A model generated the notes under the pieces. The model saw nothing but the letters and a program-made list of their open reading frames with translations, was not told the origin of the DNA and made no database searches. Below, one piece after another: positions 41,939 through 50,971 of a stretch of DNA of 64,000 nt. Within the stretch, counting starts at the first letter, position 1, and every line of letters begins with the position of its first letter. The stretch is from Paenibacillus andongensis (GTDB lineage Bacteria > Bacillota > Bacilli > Paenibacillales > NBRC-103111): positions 7,385,001 through 7,449,000 of the forward strand of contig NZ_CP104467.1 of NCBI RefSeq assembly GCF_025369935.1, in the 5' to 3' direction. The position numbers and the translations under genes were made by a program.

Positions 41939-42994
41939 TTACTGAATGATGTTTTTCTCTTTATCTTTTACTGCATTTTTCATAGCGTCTGTTACATCAA
42001 TTCCTTGAGCTTTTGCTGCTTTCAAGTTTAAGATCAGATCCATCTTTTCAGGAACAGTTACTTTCATGTCTGCCGGTTTTTTACCATTCTTGAGAATGTC
42101 GACAGCCATTTGGCCAACTTGGTAGCCATGATCATAATATTTGAAGCCAACTGTTGCAAAAGCACCTTTTTCTACGGTATCTCGGTCACTAGAGAAGAAC
42201 GGAATATGTTTATCATTTGCAATTTGAATAATACCATCCACACCGCTTACGACTGTGTTATCAAGTGTAATCAAGAAAGCATCCGCGCGCCCAACAAGGG
42301 ATTGCGCAGCTTGTTTGACCTCAGACGTATTGGTAACCGGCGCTTTAATCAGCTTAATACCATGCTTCGTTAAGGTTTGCTCGGCATTTTTGGCCATGAT
42401 AACAGCGTTAGGCTCTCCTTCGTTAATAACAAGACCAACTGTTTTCACTTTAGGCATGTTCGCAGCAACGAAATCCATTAATTGCGCAACAGCCATTGGG
42501 TTCGTGTCCGAAGCTCCGGAAACATTACCGCCCGGCTTGTCCACATTGCTAACAATTTTGGCTGCAAGCGGGTCTGTAACAGCCGCGAACAGAATTGGAG
42601 ATTTCTTCACTTGCTGTACAAGCGCTTGTGCAGATGGTGTTGCGATACCAAGTACCAAATCGTAGTCGGCGGAAGCAATTTTTTGAGCAATGGATAAGTT
42701 ATTCGGTTGATCGCCTTGCGCATTGTTGAAATCAACTTTCAAGTTGGTACCTTCGACGATACCGCCATCTTTAAGCGCTGCCAAGAATCCTTGACGTGTT
42801 GCATCTAGGGACGGATGTTCAACAATTTGTGAAATCGCTACTTTATAAGACTTTTGCGCGGCAGCTGTTGCTGCCGGAGCTGTTGAAGCCGCAGCGCTTG
42901 CTGCCGGAGACGGAGCCGCCTTCTGTCCACAACCTGCTACGACCATAAGAGCTGCTGATAATACGAATGATACGAGTGCTTTCTTTTTCAACAT
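41939..42994 (-). CDS. ABC transporter substrate-binding lipoprotein (TrpX-like, ABC_sub_bind)
   Basis: 351 residues. Signal peptide with lipobox VAGC (cysteine near 22), Ala/Pro/Ser-rich linker, then a periplasmic-binding fold of the ABC_sub_bind family: VAISQIVEHPSLDATRQGFLAALKDGGIVEG, VLGIATPSAQAL, LFAAVTDPLAAKIV and FFSSDRDTVEKGAFATVGF. First gene of the importer operon, with a good promoter 120 bases upstream. No T-box or riboswitch was seen in the leader. Confidence 0.92.
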   Translation of the reverse strand: MLKKKALVSFVLSAALMVVAGCGQKAAPSPAASAAASTAPAATAAAQKSYKVAISQIVEHPSLDATRQGFLAALKDGGIVEGTNLKVDFNNAQGDQPNNLSIAQKIASADYDLVLGIATPSAQALVQQVKKSPILFAAVTDPLAAKIVSNVDKPGGNVSGASDTNPMAVAQLMDFVAANMPKVKTVGLVINEGEPNAVIMAKNAEQTLTKHGIKLIKAPVTNTSEVKQAAQSLVGRADAFLITLDNTVVSGVDGIIQIANDKHIPFFSSDRDTVEKGAFATVGFKYYDHGYQVGQMAVDILKNGKKPADMKVTVPEKMDLILNLKAAKAQGIDVTDAMKNAVKDKEKNIIQ

Positions 42995-43115
42995 AATTAC
43001 CCCTCTCTAAGTTCCCATTTATCGCTTGGACTCATTGCTCACTCACCACTTTAACGCTTTTGCGGGACAAAGTTTGAGGATATGAAATACCCAAGACTCC
43101 ATATTAATTAACCAT

Positions 43116-43144
43116 AGTTTAAAGGGCTCGTGGGTTTCCGTCAA
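43116..43144 (-). promoter_or_regulatory. Promoter of the TrpXYZ-like operon
   Basis: Minus strand: -35 TTGACG (43144-43139), 17 bases, -10 TAAACT (43121-43116). Leader to the start codon of about 115 bases. Confidence 0.65.
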
Positions 43145-43194
43145 TTGTTTTATCCTCATTTATATGTTTTCTGTAAGCATCTGGAGAAAATTGT

Positions 43195-44181
43195 TCAGGA
43201 CTGCCTAGGAAGATAAAAGTCACGAAGCAATTCGTCCATCACCCGATTCGTTCGCGCCGCAGTCCGACCGTTACTAGGGCTTTTACCAATCCCCCGCAGC
43301 TCGTTAACCACTGATTGAATAAGAGGCTGTTGCACATGAGCCGGATACGGAACCGCATACTCCTCGATCTGACCATTTGCCAACTCCAAGCGAATATCAT
43401 CACTAAACGTCGAAAACGAAATTTTACCTAGATTCCCAGTAATTTCAGTTATGTCACTGCGCTTGAACGCATTGAAACTCCAAATCCCAGTACCCATAAC
43501 ACCAGACTCAAAAGCATAGGTCGTTGTTACGATATCTTCGACTTGATACTGCGCTGACTGATTTCTGGCAAAACCTTTTACTTCGCCAATTGGACCAAGT
43601 AAATAATCAAGAATATCCAGCGTATGACTCGCCAAATCAACGAACAAACCGCCTCCGGAAATCTCCGGCCGTATGCGCCACGGCTGCTCCTGTCCATCAT
43701 CTTCCCTCAAGGTTTGGAGAAAAGTCGTCTGCACAAATCGGACTTCACCAATGATACCGCTGTCAAGCAAACTCTTGATCTCAACAAATTTCGCCAAGCC
43801 TCTGCGATAATAGGCCACGAATAAGGGCACCTTTACTTCTTCACAAGCTGCAATCATGTCCAAACATTCCGCATGATTCCTCGCCATCGGCTTTTCCACA
43901 TAGACAGGCTTTCCCGCCCGTGCCGCCAGCAGCGTATATTCCCGATGAAAACCTGGCGGTGTCGCGACATAAATCGCATTGACATTCGGATCGTTTACCA
44001 GCGCTTCCGCATCATCGTACCATGCAGCAACTCCGTGCCTTTTGGCATAATCTTCAGCTAGCGCACCACTTCTTCTCATCACAGCGACAAGCTCAGAACC
44101 CTCCGCCTTCTGTAAGGCAGGCCCGCTCTTGACCTCCGTCACATCCCCACAACCAATAATACCCCATCGTACCTTATCCAC
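43195..44181 (-). CDS. Gfo/Idh/MocA-family oxidoreductase
   Basis: 328 residues, NAD(P)-dependent dehydrogenase acting on a sugar or inositol-like substrate. Rossmann motif WGIIGCGDV (6-14), the family's YVEKPMARNHAEC (EKP, nicotinamide-side lysine, about 95) and a C-terminal alpha/beta domain with GGGLFVDLASHTLDILDYLLG supplying the catalytic D/H pair. GTG start with GGGAGG nine bases upstream. Stands alone, so the substrate is not suggested by context. Confidence 0.9.
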   Translation of the reverse strand: MDKVRWGIIGCGDVTEVKSGPALQKAEGSELVAVMRRSGALAEDYAKRHGVAAWYDDAEALVNDPNVNAIYVATPPGFHREYTLLAARAGKPVYVEKPMARNHAECLDMIAACEEVKVPLFVAYYRRGLAKFVEIKSLLDSGIIGEVRFVQTTFLQTLREDDGQEQPWRIRPEISGGGLFVDLASHTLDILDYLLGPIGEVKGFARNQSAQYQVEDIVTTTYAFESGVMGTGIWSFNAFKRSDITEITGNLGKISFSTFSDDIRLELANGQIEEYAVPYPAHVQQPLIQSVVNELRGIGKSPSNGRTAARTNRVMDELLRDFYLPRQS

Positions 44182-44381
44182 TTTCCCAAACCTCCCATCA
44201 GGTCACAGTGATACAAGATTTTATCCTACATATTCGACATCAGATCGCCTCCTCCTTTGACCTTTTCTTATAAAAGCGGCTGACAACATGAATGGTCCAA
44301 TACTTTTATGATAAATTGGTACTTCTTCTGTACCACCAGAATGGCTATAATTTATGAAAAACGAATTAGGAAGGTGAAAAT

Positions 44382-44993
44382 ATGTACATTCCATCACACT
44401 TCGAAATAAATGACGACTTGATTACTTACGATATTATCGAGAAAAATGGTTTTGCCACACTGATTTCTCAACATCAAGGCGTTCCATTCGCAACTCACCT
44501 ACCCTTATCATTGGATAAAAATAGAGAATACTTATTTGGACATTTTGCACGCCCTAATCCGCAATGGAACGATATCGAAAAGCAAGAGGTCTTAGCGATT
44601 TTTCATGGTCCGCATTGCTATATCTCTCCCTCTTGGTATGAAACATCTACTGCAGTTCCCACTTGGAATTATGCAGCCGTTCATGTATATGGCCAGGTTG
44701 AGCTTGTAAACGATACACAAGAAGTGTTGAATTCGTTAACTGATTTGGTTTTAAAATATGAAGAACCGGGCAGTTCCTATCAATTAGATCAGGTAGATGC
44801 TAGTTATTTAGCAGGCTTGAGTAAAGGTATTCAAGGATTTCGAATCAAAATTACTCGTATCGAAGGTAAGGCGAAATTGAGTCAAAACAATCCAGCAGAG
44901 CGCCAAAAGCTTGTTATTCAGCAGTTAGAAAATAGGACTGGTGAAGATGAACGTAAGATTGCCTCTCTTATGAGAGAAAATCTTAAATCTTGA
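44382..44993 (+). CDS. PaiB-like FMN-binding negative transcriptional regulator
   Basis: 203 residues of the PaiB/FMN-binding split-barrel family. Recognised from MYIPSHFEI at the start, FATLISQHQGVPFATHLPL, LFGHFARPNPQW, FHGPHCYISPSWYETSTAVPTWNYAAVHVYG and GIQGFRIKITRIEGKAKLSQN. PaiB negatively affects sporulation and protease genes in B. subtilis; here no PaiA acetyltransferase gene is adjacent. Start preceded by AGGAAGGTGA. Confidence 0.92.
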   Translation: MYIPSHFEINDDLITYDIIEKNGFATLISQHQGVPFATHLPLSLDKNREYLFGHFARPNPQWNDIEKQEVLAIFHGPHCYISPSWYETSTAVPTWNYAAVHVYGQVELVNDTQEVLNSLTDLVLKYEEPGSSYQLDQVDASYLAGLSKGIQGFRIKITRIEGKAKLSQNNPAERQKLVIQQLENRTGEDERKIASLMRENLKS

Positions 44994-45034
44994 ACCTTCT
45001 CTCATTTTATCGTGTACAGACGATTAAATAAGGA

Positions 45035-45077
45035 CTCCTTTCTCTCTCTTCCTTTCTTTCTTTCTCTCCCTCTTTCC
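45035..45077 (+). repeat. 43-base pure pyrimidine tract
   Basis: Uninterrupted C/T run (repeats of CTTT and TCTC) between the paiB-like stop and a bidirectional terminator. Homopurine-homopyrimidine tracts can form triplex DNA and are prone to slippage. No gene overlaps it. Confidence 0.85.
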
Positions 45078-45084
45078 GAGCTAT

Positions 45085-45130
45085 AAAAAAGCGTTTCAAA
45101 TCCCTGCACACCAGGGTTTGAAACGCTTTT
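45085..45130. terminator. Bidirectional terminator between paiB-like and ABC exporter genes
   Basis: Arms GCGTTTCAAATCCCTG (45091-45106) and CCAGGGTTTGAAACGC (45111-45126), one bulge, flanked by six A residues on the left and TTTT on the right. Confidence 0.88.
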
Positions 45131-45152
45131 CGCATTCTTGGCTCATCCTATT

Positions 45153-46967
45153 TTACGAATGAACCTCCGCAGTTGCCACAGACTCCAGCTGTGAGTGATC
45201 CGAAGATGTCATTTCGTGAAGCTGCAGCTGCTGCGTAGCAAACTCGCGGTACATCTCATGGGACTCCAGCAATTGCTGGTGTGTACCACTGCCCGTCACG
45301 ACGCCTTTGTCCAGAAAGATAATTTGGTCGGCATCTACGACCGTCGATAAGCGATGCGCAATCACCAACGTGGTGCGTCCCTGCATCAAATTTTGCAGAG
45401 CCTGCTGCACAACAACCTCCGATTTACTGTCCAGACTCGATGTCGCTTCGTCCAGCATCAGTATCTTCGGATCCCGCAGCAAGGCTCGCGCAATGGCGAT
45501 CCGCTGCCGCTGTCCACCAGATAGCTTGATCCCTCGCTCACCGACTTCCGTATCATACTTATCCGGCAGGTCCTCGATAAAGTCGTCGGCATACGCCATC
45601 CGCGAAGCCCGCTTTAACTCCTCCAGCGTCACTTCATGCTGCAAGCCGTAACAGATATTGTCCCGAATCGTGCCTGCTATGAGCGGACTCTCCTGCGAAA
45701 CATAACCAATCTGACTCCTCCAAGAAATAAGCGAGAATTGATCAATACGGTCTGCACCCAGCGTGACTGAACCCTTTTGCGGCGCATAAAATCTTTCCAA
45801 AAGAGAGAACATCGTCGTCTTCCCGCTGCCGCTCGGTCCTACAATTGCCGTTACCTTGCCCGCTTCCATGGTGAAGCTGACATTTTTCAGAACAGACTCT
45901 CCTTCTTTGTAGCTGAAAGATACCTGATCGAAGTGAATCGACTGCGAGGCATTCGTGACAGGTACTCCAGCATGCGGATTCTCTTCTTCGTAATCAAGTA
46001 CCTTGAGGATCGTGTCGGTCGCCCCCATCGCCTTCTGTACCTGATTGAAAAACTGCGTAATTTGCGTAATCGGCGCAACAATTTGGAACAAATACAGCAT
46101 GAAAGCAACGAGCTGACCAGCTGAGATAGCCCCCGAGGCAACCTGCATGCCGCCATACCCGAAAAGCACGACAAACAGCATGAGCATGACAAAGGTGACA
46201 AGTGGCGCCATTAATGCTTGAATCCGACCTTCTTTGAGCCCGAATTTGAAAAGTCTTTGAATCCCTGCGGCACCTTCTTTATACTCAACAGGCTCAGCAT
46301 TTGCAGCTTTCACTAAGCGCATTTCCGATAGCACGCGATTTAGCACGGAAGTGAAGCCAGCTGTCTCAGCTTGCATGCCCTTGGATATTTTAAACGCTTG
46401 CCGCCCCAGCGGAAAAAGAATGATGAAGGCTATCGGGAATACGCTGAACATGATAAGCGTCATTTTCCAATCCATAAACAGAAGCACCACAATAGATCCA
46501 ATGATCGAGATGATCCCTGTGACGAAACCAGCCATATGCTCGGCAATGAGTCCCTTAATAACCGCAGTATCATTCGTCATCCGAGAGATAGTATCTCCCG
46601 TCTGATGGCTGTCATAGTATCTAACCGGCAGCACGAGCAGCTTCTTCCACAAACGATCCCGAATGCCGGCCACAACTCGCTGTCCAGCAAAGTTCAGTAG
46701 GTACACCGAAATCCCGGAAGCTATAGCCGATGCAACAAAAGCGATCGCCATACCGCTAATCTGTCCCCAATTCAAGGAACTAATGGAGAAGCTGTCAACG
46801 ACGTTCTTCGTAAATAGTGGAATGACCAACCCCACCACTGTTGAAATAATACTTAACCCTAGCGCTATACTTAATACGAGCTTAGGCGGGTTAGCCTGTG
46901 CGAGCAAACGAGCGAACCCGCGCCAGTTGCTCTTAACCTTAGGCTCTTCTTTCCTTGTAAATGCCAT
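45153..46967 (-). CDS. ABC exporter half-transporter (BmrA/LmrA-type multidrug family)
   Basis: 604 residues: an N-terminal six-helix ABC_membrane domain (about 25-310) and a C-terminal ATPase with Walker A GPSGSGKTT (about 379-387), Q-loop YVSQESPLIAG, signature LSGGQRQRIAIARALL, Walker B ILMLDEATSSLD and H-loop IAHRLSTV, all intact. Works as a homodimer unless a partner lies elsewhere. Family members export drugs or lipids. Divergent to nothing obvious upstream; the start is 70-130 bases from the end of the epimerase gene. Confidence 0.92.
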   Translation of the reverse strand: MAFTRKEEPKVKSNWRGFARLLAQANPPKLVLSIALGLSIISTVVGLVIPLFTKNVVDSFSISSLNWGQISGMAIAFVASAIASGISVYLLNFAGQRVVAGIRDRLWKKLLVLPVRYYDSHQTGDTISRMTNDTAVIKGLIAEHMAGFVTGIISIIGSIVVLLFMDWKMTLIMFSVFPIAFIILFPLGRQAFKISKGMQAETAGFTSVLNRVLSEMRLVKAANAEPVEYKEGAAGIQRLFKFGLKEGRIQALMAPLVTFVMLMLFVVLFGYGGMQVASGAISAGQLVAFMLYLFQIVAPITQITQFFNQVQKAMGATDTILKVLDYEEENPHAGVPVTNASQSIHFDQVSFSYKEGESVLKNVSFTMEAGKVTAIVGPSGSGKTTMFSLLERFYAPQKGSVTLGADRIDQFSLISWRSQIGYVSQESPLIAGTIRDNICYGLQHEVTLEELKRASRMAYADDFIEDLPDKYDTEVGERGIKLSGGQRQRIAIARALLRDPKILMLDEATSSLDSKSEVVVQQALQNLMQGRTTLVIAHRLSTVVDADQIIFLDKGVVTGSGTHQQLLESHEMYREFATQQLQLHEMTSSDHSQLESVATAEVHS

Positions 46968-47099
46968 CTATCTCTACTCCTTTACCGATTGGATGTTCAT
47001 CCGTCTCTCTGGTATGATTGCTTACTTAGGTATCATACACTTCTATTTTAAACGGAATATAAACAAATCCCATCGGCCTTCAGGCGGAGAAGCAGCCTC

Positions 47100-48032
47100 C
47101 TATTTCTTTGTCCTCTCGCGATAGTACGCCACGGTCTCGGTAAGCGCTGTACGCAGCGGCGTAGGTCCCGCTTCTCCGCCAAAACGCTGTACAAACTTCC
47201 GGCTATCCACGACGAAAGGCTGCTCAAACTGATACAGCATCTCGACAACCTCCTTGGCCGCCGGAATGAATAGACCACCGAGGCGGAGCATCCCACGGCC
47301 CATCGTGCCAATGCGAGGAGAGTGCCCGGCAACCTCGTAGGCTAGTTCCGCGAATCGCCGAGCGCTTATGGTCTCTGCATTTGGCACGTGCCACACCTGA
47401 CCGAAGGCATCTTCATGCTCACTCAGGGTCACGAGGGCTCGTCCGAAGTCGTCTATATATGTAAAGGTATGCAGCGCATCAGGGTTCCCAAGCAGTGAAA
47501 TCGACTTCCCAGCCGCTACCGGTGTGAAAAAGCGCGAACCAACGGACGAGTTTTCTACCTGCGGTCCAAAGAAATCTGACCCTCTGCCGATTGTTACTCT
47601 CACATTCCCTTTTTGGTGTAAATCCAACAGCTCGCGAGCAACTTCAGCCCTTACCTTGCCTTTACGCGTGGAAGCCTTATAAGGCAGTCCTTCATGCATC
47701 GCCCCTTTAACTTCGCCGTACATATAGAGGTTATCCCCCATGATTAGATTCGACTTATGATGGGCAGCTGCTTTCGTAATATGGCTCATCAGTCTCTGAA
47801 ACAACCCATCCCACTTATTATAAGGAGGCGCCGCGCATTGAAAAACGTTCTTTGCCCCTTTTAGCGCAGTTAGAGCACCGCTTTCACTCATCAGATCTGC
47901 TTGCATCACCTCAACACCATCAGGCACACTTGCCCTGCCCGAGGAGTTAACCATTCTGACTTTCTTCCCTCTCTTCAAAAGCTCTTTCATGACGGCCCTG
48001 CCCAGCGGACCCGCTCCCAATATGACTTCCAT
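47100..48032 (-). CDS. NAD-dependent epimerase/dehydratase-family protein, MerR-controlled
   Basis: 310 residues from the ATG at 48032 (GGGAGG seven bases upstream). Extended-type SDR with glycine motif MEVILGAGPLGRAVMKEL; the active-site tyrosine region reads LIMGDNLYMYGEV, without the usual YxxxK spacing (closest is YKASTRKGK), so it may be an atypical or non-catalytic NAD(P)-binding protein. Downstream pattern (IGRGSDFFGP, FTYIDDFGRALV) is standard. Its promoter has the 19-base spacer of MerR-activated promoters, so it is the probable target of the adjacent MerR regulator. Confidence 0.85.
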   Translation of the reverse strand: MEVILGAGPLGRAVMKELLKRGKKVRMVNSSGRASVPDGVEVMQADLMSESGALTALKGAKNVFQCAAPPYNKWDGLFQRLMSHITKAAAHHKSNLIMGDNLYMYGEVKGAMHEGLPYKASTRKGKVRAEVARELLDLHQKGNVRVTIGRGSDFFGPQVENSSVGSRFFTPVAAGKSISLLGNPDALHTFTYIDDFGRALVTLSEHEDAFGQVWHVPNAETISARRFAELAYEVAGHSPRIGTMGRGMLRLGGLFIPAAKEVVEMLYQFEQPFVVDSRKFVQRFGGEAGPTPLRTALTETVAYYRERTKK

Positions 48033-48093
48033 GCTGCATCCTCCCAAAAAAATTTTCGCCAGAATGACCGACTGGCTGCTTCTTATGGAAACA

Positions 48094-48124
48094 ACAATAA
48101 ACCCTATAGCAACTATAGGGTCAA
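48094..48124 (-). promoter_or_regulatory. MerR-type promoter/operator embedded in the 3' end of the merR-like gene
   Basis: Minus strand: -35 TTGACC (48124-48119), 19-base spacer, -10 TATTGT (48099-48094). The spacer contains the perfect dyad ACCCTATAG-CAA-CTATAGGGT (48101-48121). The over-long spacer and centred dyad are the hallmark of MerR-activated promoters. The -35 and half of the dyad are the last codons and stop of the regulator gene itself. Confidence 0.85.
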
Positions 48125-48982
48125 TGCATTTTTCACAGGAATTTGAAGATCAACAATAAAGTCATCTGGATTCATCATATGGGTAAAATCAATCAAATAC
48201 CGCTCCAGCACAGGGCCGTTTTCTTCATAGCCATTCAGGCTCATCCAATCTTTCAAACGTTGGAACAGCGATTTACACGTATCTTCATTAGGAAAGCCCG
48301 CGTATACCGCGGATATGTAATCCCCGCCTGGCAGCCACCGGGTAAAGGCAGGTTCGGGCTGACTTGGCAGCAGCGGCACACAAATCTCAATATCAGAGTC
48401 TCCCCTGTCAAACGTAAGTATATCTTCATGGTAAATAGTCAAAAAGTGTCCATCCATCGACAATCCGTGCTCTTTGACCCGGTCCAGCAGCGCCATAAAG
48501 CGCATAACGGAAGCCTCCATCCCGCATGCATCTCTTTTGCGCTCGAAAGCGACGAAGCGATCTGGATATGTTTTCAGCTCTACCACAACTTGCGAATGCT
48601 CGAACTCGTTGCGCAGCTGCCGCCCGGCGTCCAAATGCCGCAGCCTTTGATCAATCGTTCCGACGACCGTCTCCAGCGTGCGGATCGTTTCTTCCGCTTC
48701 CGCCTTTTTCCCACGCATCAGCTCCGGTATGCCTTCCACGCTTTTGCTTTTGAAAATCTGACCGATCTGCTCCAGCGTGAACTGCATGCTCTGCAAGTCC
48801 TGAACAATTTTAATCGCAAGAATATCTTGACTGGAGTAGTATCGATAGCCATTCTGCCCATCCACACGGTGCGGCTTCACTAGCCCAATTTTGTCATAGA
48901 AATGGAGCGTTTGGATCGAGGTCTGACAAATTTTCGACGTCTGTCCGACGGTGTACCCCTGCCTGCTTAGCATATTTTTCAT
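48113..48982 (-). CDS. MerR-family regulator with GyrI-like effector domain (BmrR/BltR type)
   Basis: 289 residues: winged helix (YTVGQTSKICQTSIQTLHFYDKIGLVKPHR, about 10-39, then GYRYYSSQDI), a dimerisation coiled coil (about 85-125) and a C-terminal GyrI-like multidrug-binding domain (about 130-289). Effectors of this class are hydrophobic cations or similar drugs. Follows the VOC gene by seven bases and overlaps the promoter of the epimerase gene it likely activates. Confidence 0.92.
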   Translation of the reverse strand: MKNMLSRQGYTVGQTSKICQTSIQTLHFYDKIGLVKPHRVDGQNGYRYYSSQDILAIKIVQDLQSMQFTLEQIGQIFKSKSVEGIPELMRGKKAEAEETIRTLETVVGTIDQRLRHLDAGRQLRNEFEHSQVVVELKTYPDRFVAFERKRDACGMEASVMRFMALLDRVKEHGLSMDGHFLTIYHEDILTFDRGDSDIEICVPLLPSQPEPAFTRWLPGGDYISAVYAGFPNEDTCKSLFQRLKDWMSLNGYEENGPVLERYLIDFTHMMNPDDFIVDLQIPVKNALTL

Positions 48983-48989
48983 AGGATGA

Positions 48990-49385
48990 TTACGACTCGG
49001 TTGCTATCTGCCAAATCACGCCGAACGGATCTTCCAGACGACCGAACATCGTCCCCCAGAACATGCGCTCGAAAGGCATTTTCACAATACCCCCCTCGGA
49101 AAGTCCATCAAATATACGACGCGCTTCTTCTTCGGCCTTAAATGCAAGCGTCAAATCCAACCCGTGGCCTCTATCGACCGTATCATTACCTGAATCAGCC
49201 ATGAAGAAGCGAAGGCCAAGGGCTTGCAGCTCTAGATGCATGACGCGATCTTTGATGGATTCATCCGCATCCGGCATATCCGCGAACGTACGAAGGCTAA
49301 CCAATTCCCCGCCTAGTGCCTTCACGTAAAAGTCAGCTTGTTTTCTTGCATCACTGCTGTAAATGTATGGAGTTAACGTTGCCAT
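48990..49385 (-). CDS. VOC-superfamily protein, PhnB-like
   Basis: 131 residues in a paired beta-alpha-beta-beta-beta VOC fold. The PhnB-like pattern is LTPYIYSSDARKQADFYVKALGGEL, VMHLELQALGLRFFMADS, DLTLAFKAEEEARRIFDGL and WGTMFGRLEDPFGVIWQI. The metal-binding residues of glyoxalases are not clearly kept. Co-transcribed with the MerR gene (seven-base gap), so possibly part of the same detoxification response. Confidence 0.85.
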   Translation of the reverse strand: MATLTPYIYSSDARKQADFYVKALGGELVSLRTFADMPDADESIKDRVMHLELQALGLRFFMADSGNDTVDRGHGLDLTLAFKAEEEARRIFDGLSEGGIVKMPFERMFWGTMFGRLEDPFGVIWQIATES

Positions 49386-49595
49386 GCTGCTTCCCTCCTA
49401 ATCAATAATCGTTGAATACAGACCGATCATATCAGATTTAGCCTAGGAAAGTGAATACGATCCCCAAACTAAGAGCAGCAGGTTTTTCAACATTTTGTTA
49501 CGCGGGATGGAACGATCTACTGGTTGGGAGATCCGCCTTTCACGCGCTAGGAATCCAAAGCAGGGGCTGTCGTTATCCTTAGGAGTAGTCAGATT

Positions 49596-49623
49596 TTGTT
49601 TTTCACTGTTTCTTTTATACAAT
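49596..49623 (+). promoter_or_regulatory. Putative promoter of the alcohol dehydrogenase gene
   Basis: -35 TTGTTT (49596-49601), 16 bases, -10 TACAAT (49618-49623); the start codon is 50 bases downstream. Confidence 0.5.
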
Positions 49624-49672
49624 GAATGGGTAAGAACATTCTACCTACAGACTCACCGAGGAGGTTATTTCG

Positions 49673-50836
49673 ATGAATAGTTTTACATTTTATAATCCAA
49701 CCACACTGCATTTCGGTCAGGGACAACTGGAGAAATTAACGGCTGAGGTACCTAAATATGGCAAGAACGTGCTGCTCGTCTACGGCGGCGGGAGCATTAA
49801 GCAGAATGGCATTTATACGAAAGTTGTTCACCTGTTGAAAGGCTTGGATGTTAATATCTTCGAACTGAGCGGTGTAGAGCCTAACCCCAGACTAACAACT
49901 GTTCATCGGGGTGTAGAGATGTGCCGCAACCAAAACATTGACCTCATCCTCGCTGTTGGCGGTGGCAGCGTCATCGACTGCGCCAAAGCTATTGCTGTAG
50001 GAGCGAAGTACGCGGGTGACTTCTGGGATATCGTGACACGGAAGGCTTCTGCAACTGGTGCGCTGCCTCTGGGAACTGTTCTCACCATCGCAGCAACGGG
50101 CTCAGAAATGAATTCCGGTTCTGTTATTACGAACTGGGAGACCAAAGAGAAACTTGGTTGGGGCAGTCCGTTCTCATTCCCTAAATTTTCGATTCTCGAC
50201 CCCGCTCACACGACTTCCTTGCCAGAAAATCAGACCGTCTATGGCATGGTTGACATCATGTCTCACGTGTTTGAACAGTATTTCCATCATACGACTAACA
50301 CACCGCTGCAGGATGGCTTCTGTGAAACAATCCTTCGCACAGTGATCGATACGGCTCCGCGCTTGCTGCGAGACCTAGATGATCTGGAAGAACGTGCAAC
50401 AATTCTATATAGCGGTACAATGGCGCTTAACGGAGTTCTAAGCATGGGTGTTCGCGGCGATTGGGCGACACATAATCTGGAGCACGCCGTGTCAGCCGTT
50501 CACGATATTCCGCACGGCGGAGGCTTAGCGATTCTCTTCCCGAACTGGATGACTTACACGCTCGATGCAAACGTGGCGCGGTTCAAACAGTTCGCCCAGA
50601 ACGTTTTTGACATTGATGCGATAGACAAATCGGACCGCCAAGTTGCCGAGGAAGGCATCGCGGCTCTTCGTGAATTCTTTGCCTCCATTGGCGCGCCAAG
50701 CCGACTGTCCAATTACGACATCGACGACTCGACTATTGAGCTCATGGCCGATAAAGCCATGGTTTACGGGGATTTTGGTAACTTTAAGAAGCTGACTCGC
50801 GAAGATGTTGTGAACATTTATCGGATGTCATTATGA
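49673..50836 (+). CDS. Iron-containing alcohol dehydrogenase (YugJ/butanol dehydrogenase type)
   Basis: 387 residues, group III metal-dependent alcohol dehydrogenase using NAD(P)H. N-terminal NPTTLHFGQGQL, cofactor motif GGGSVIDCAKAIA (about 96-108), ATGSEMNSGSV and the metal ligands D-H-H-H visible as MVDIMSHVFEQYF (D, H) and THNLEHAVSAVHDIPHGGGLAIL (H, H). Closest type: NADH-dependent butanol dehydrogenase YugJ/YugK. Start has GAGGAGG upstream; a terminator follows. Confidence 0.92.
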   Translation: MNSFTFYNPTTLHFGQGQLEKLTAEVPKYGKNVLLVYGGGSIKQNGIYTKVVHLLKGLDVNIFELSGVEPNPRLTTVHRGVEMCRNQNIDLILAVGGGSVIDCAKAIAVGAKYAGDFWDIVTRKASATGALPLGTVLTIAATGSEMNSGSVITNWETKEKLGWGSPFSFPKFSILDPAHTTSLPENQTVYGMVDIMSHVFEQYFHHTTNTPLQDGFCETILRTVIDTAPRLLRDLDDLEERATILYSGTMALNGVLSMGVRGDWATHNLEHAVSAVHDIPHGGGLAILFPNWMTYTLDANVARFKQFAQNVFDIDAIDKSDRQVAEEGIAALREFFASIGAPSRLSNYDIDDSTIELMADKAMVYGDFGNFKKLTREDVVNIYRMSL

Positions 50837-50842
50837 AAATAG

Positions 50843-50878
50843 GAGTGAGCTGACATTATTGTCAACTCACTCTTTTTT
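50843..50878 (+). terminator. Intrinsic terminator of the alcohol dehydrogenase gene
   Basis: GAGTGAG/CTCACTC arms with inner TGAC/GTCA and ATTATT loop, followed by six T residues. Confidence 0.9.
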
Positions 50879-50971
50879 ATTTCTGGTGAAAAAGCTGAAA
50901 ATCATTTACAGACAGGGGTTCGTATGAAATACTTATAGGGAAATTATTCCTTATTTGGAGGTTGAATTGAT

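Noticed and set aside
42995..43115. T-box or other leader control of the TrpXYZ-like operon
   Set aside because: No T-box core sequence (AGGGTGGNACCGCG-like) or specifier hairpin in the leader.
49495..49680. Small 61-codon frame before the alcohol dehydrogenase
   Set aside because: It runs through the dehydrogenase promoter and ribosome binding site and resembles no family.
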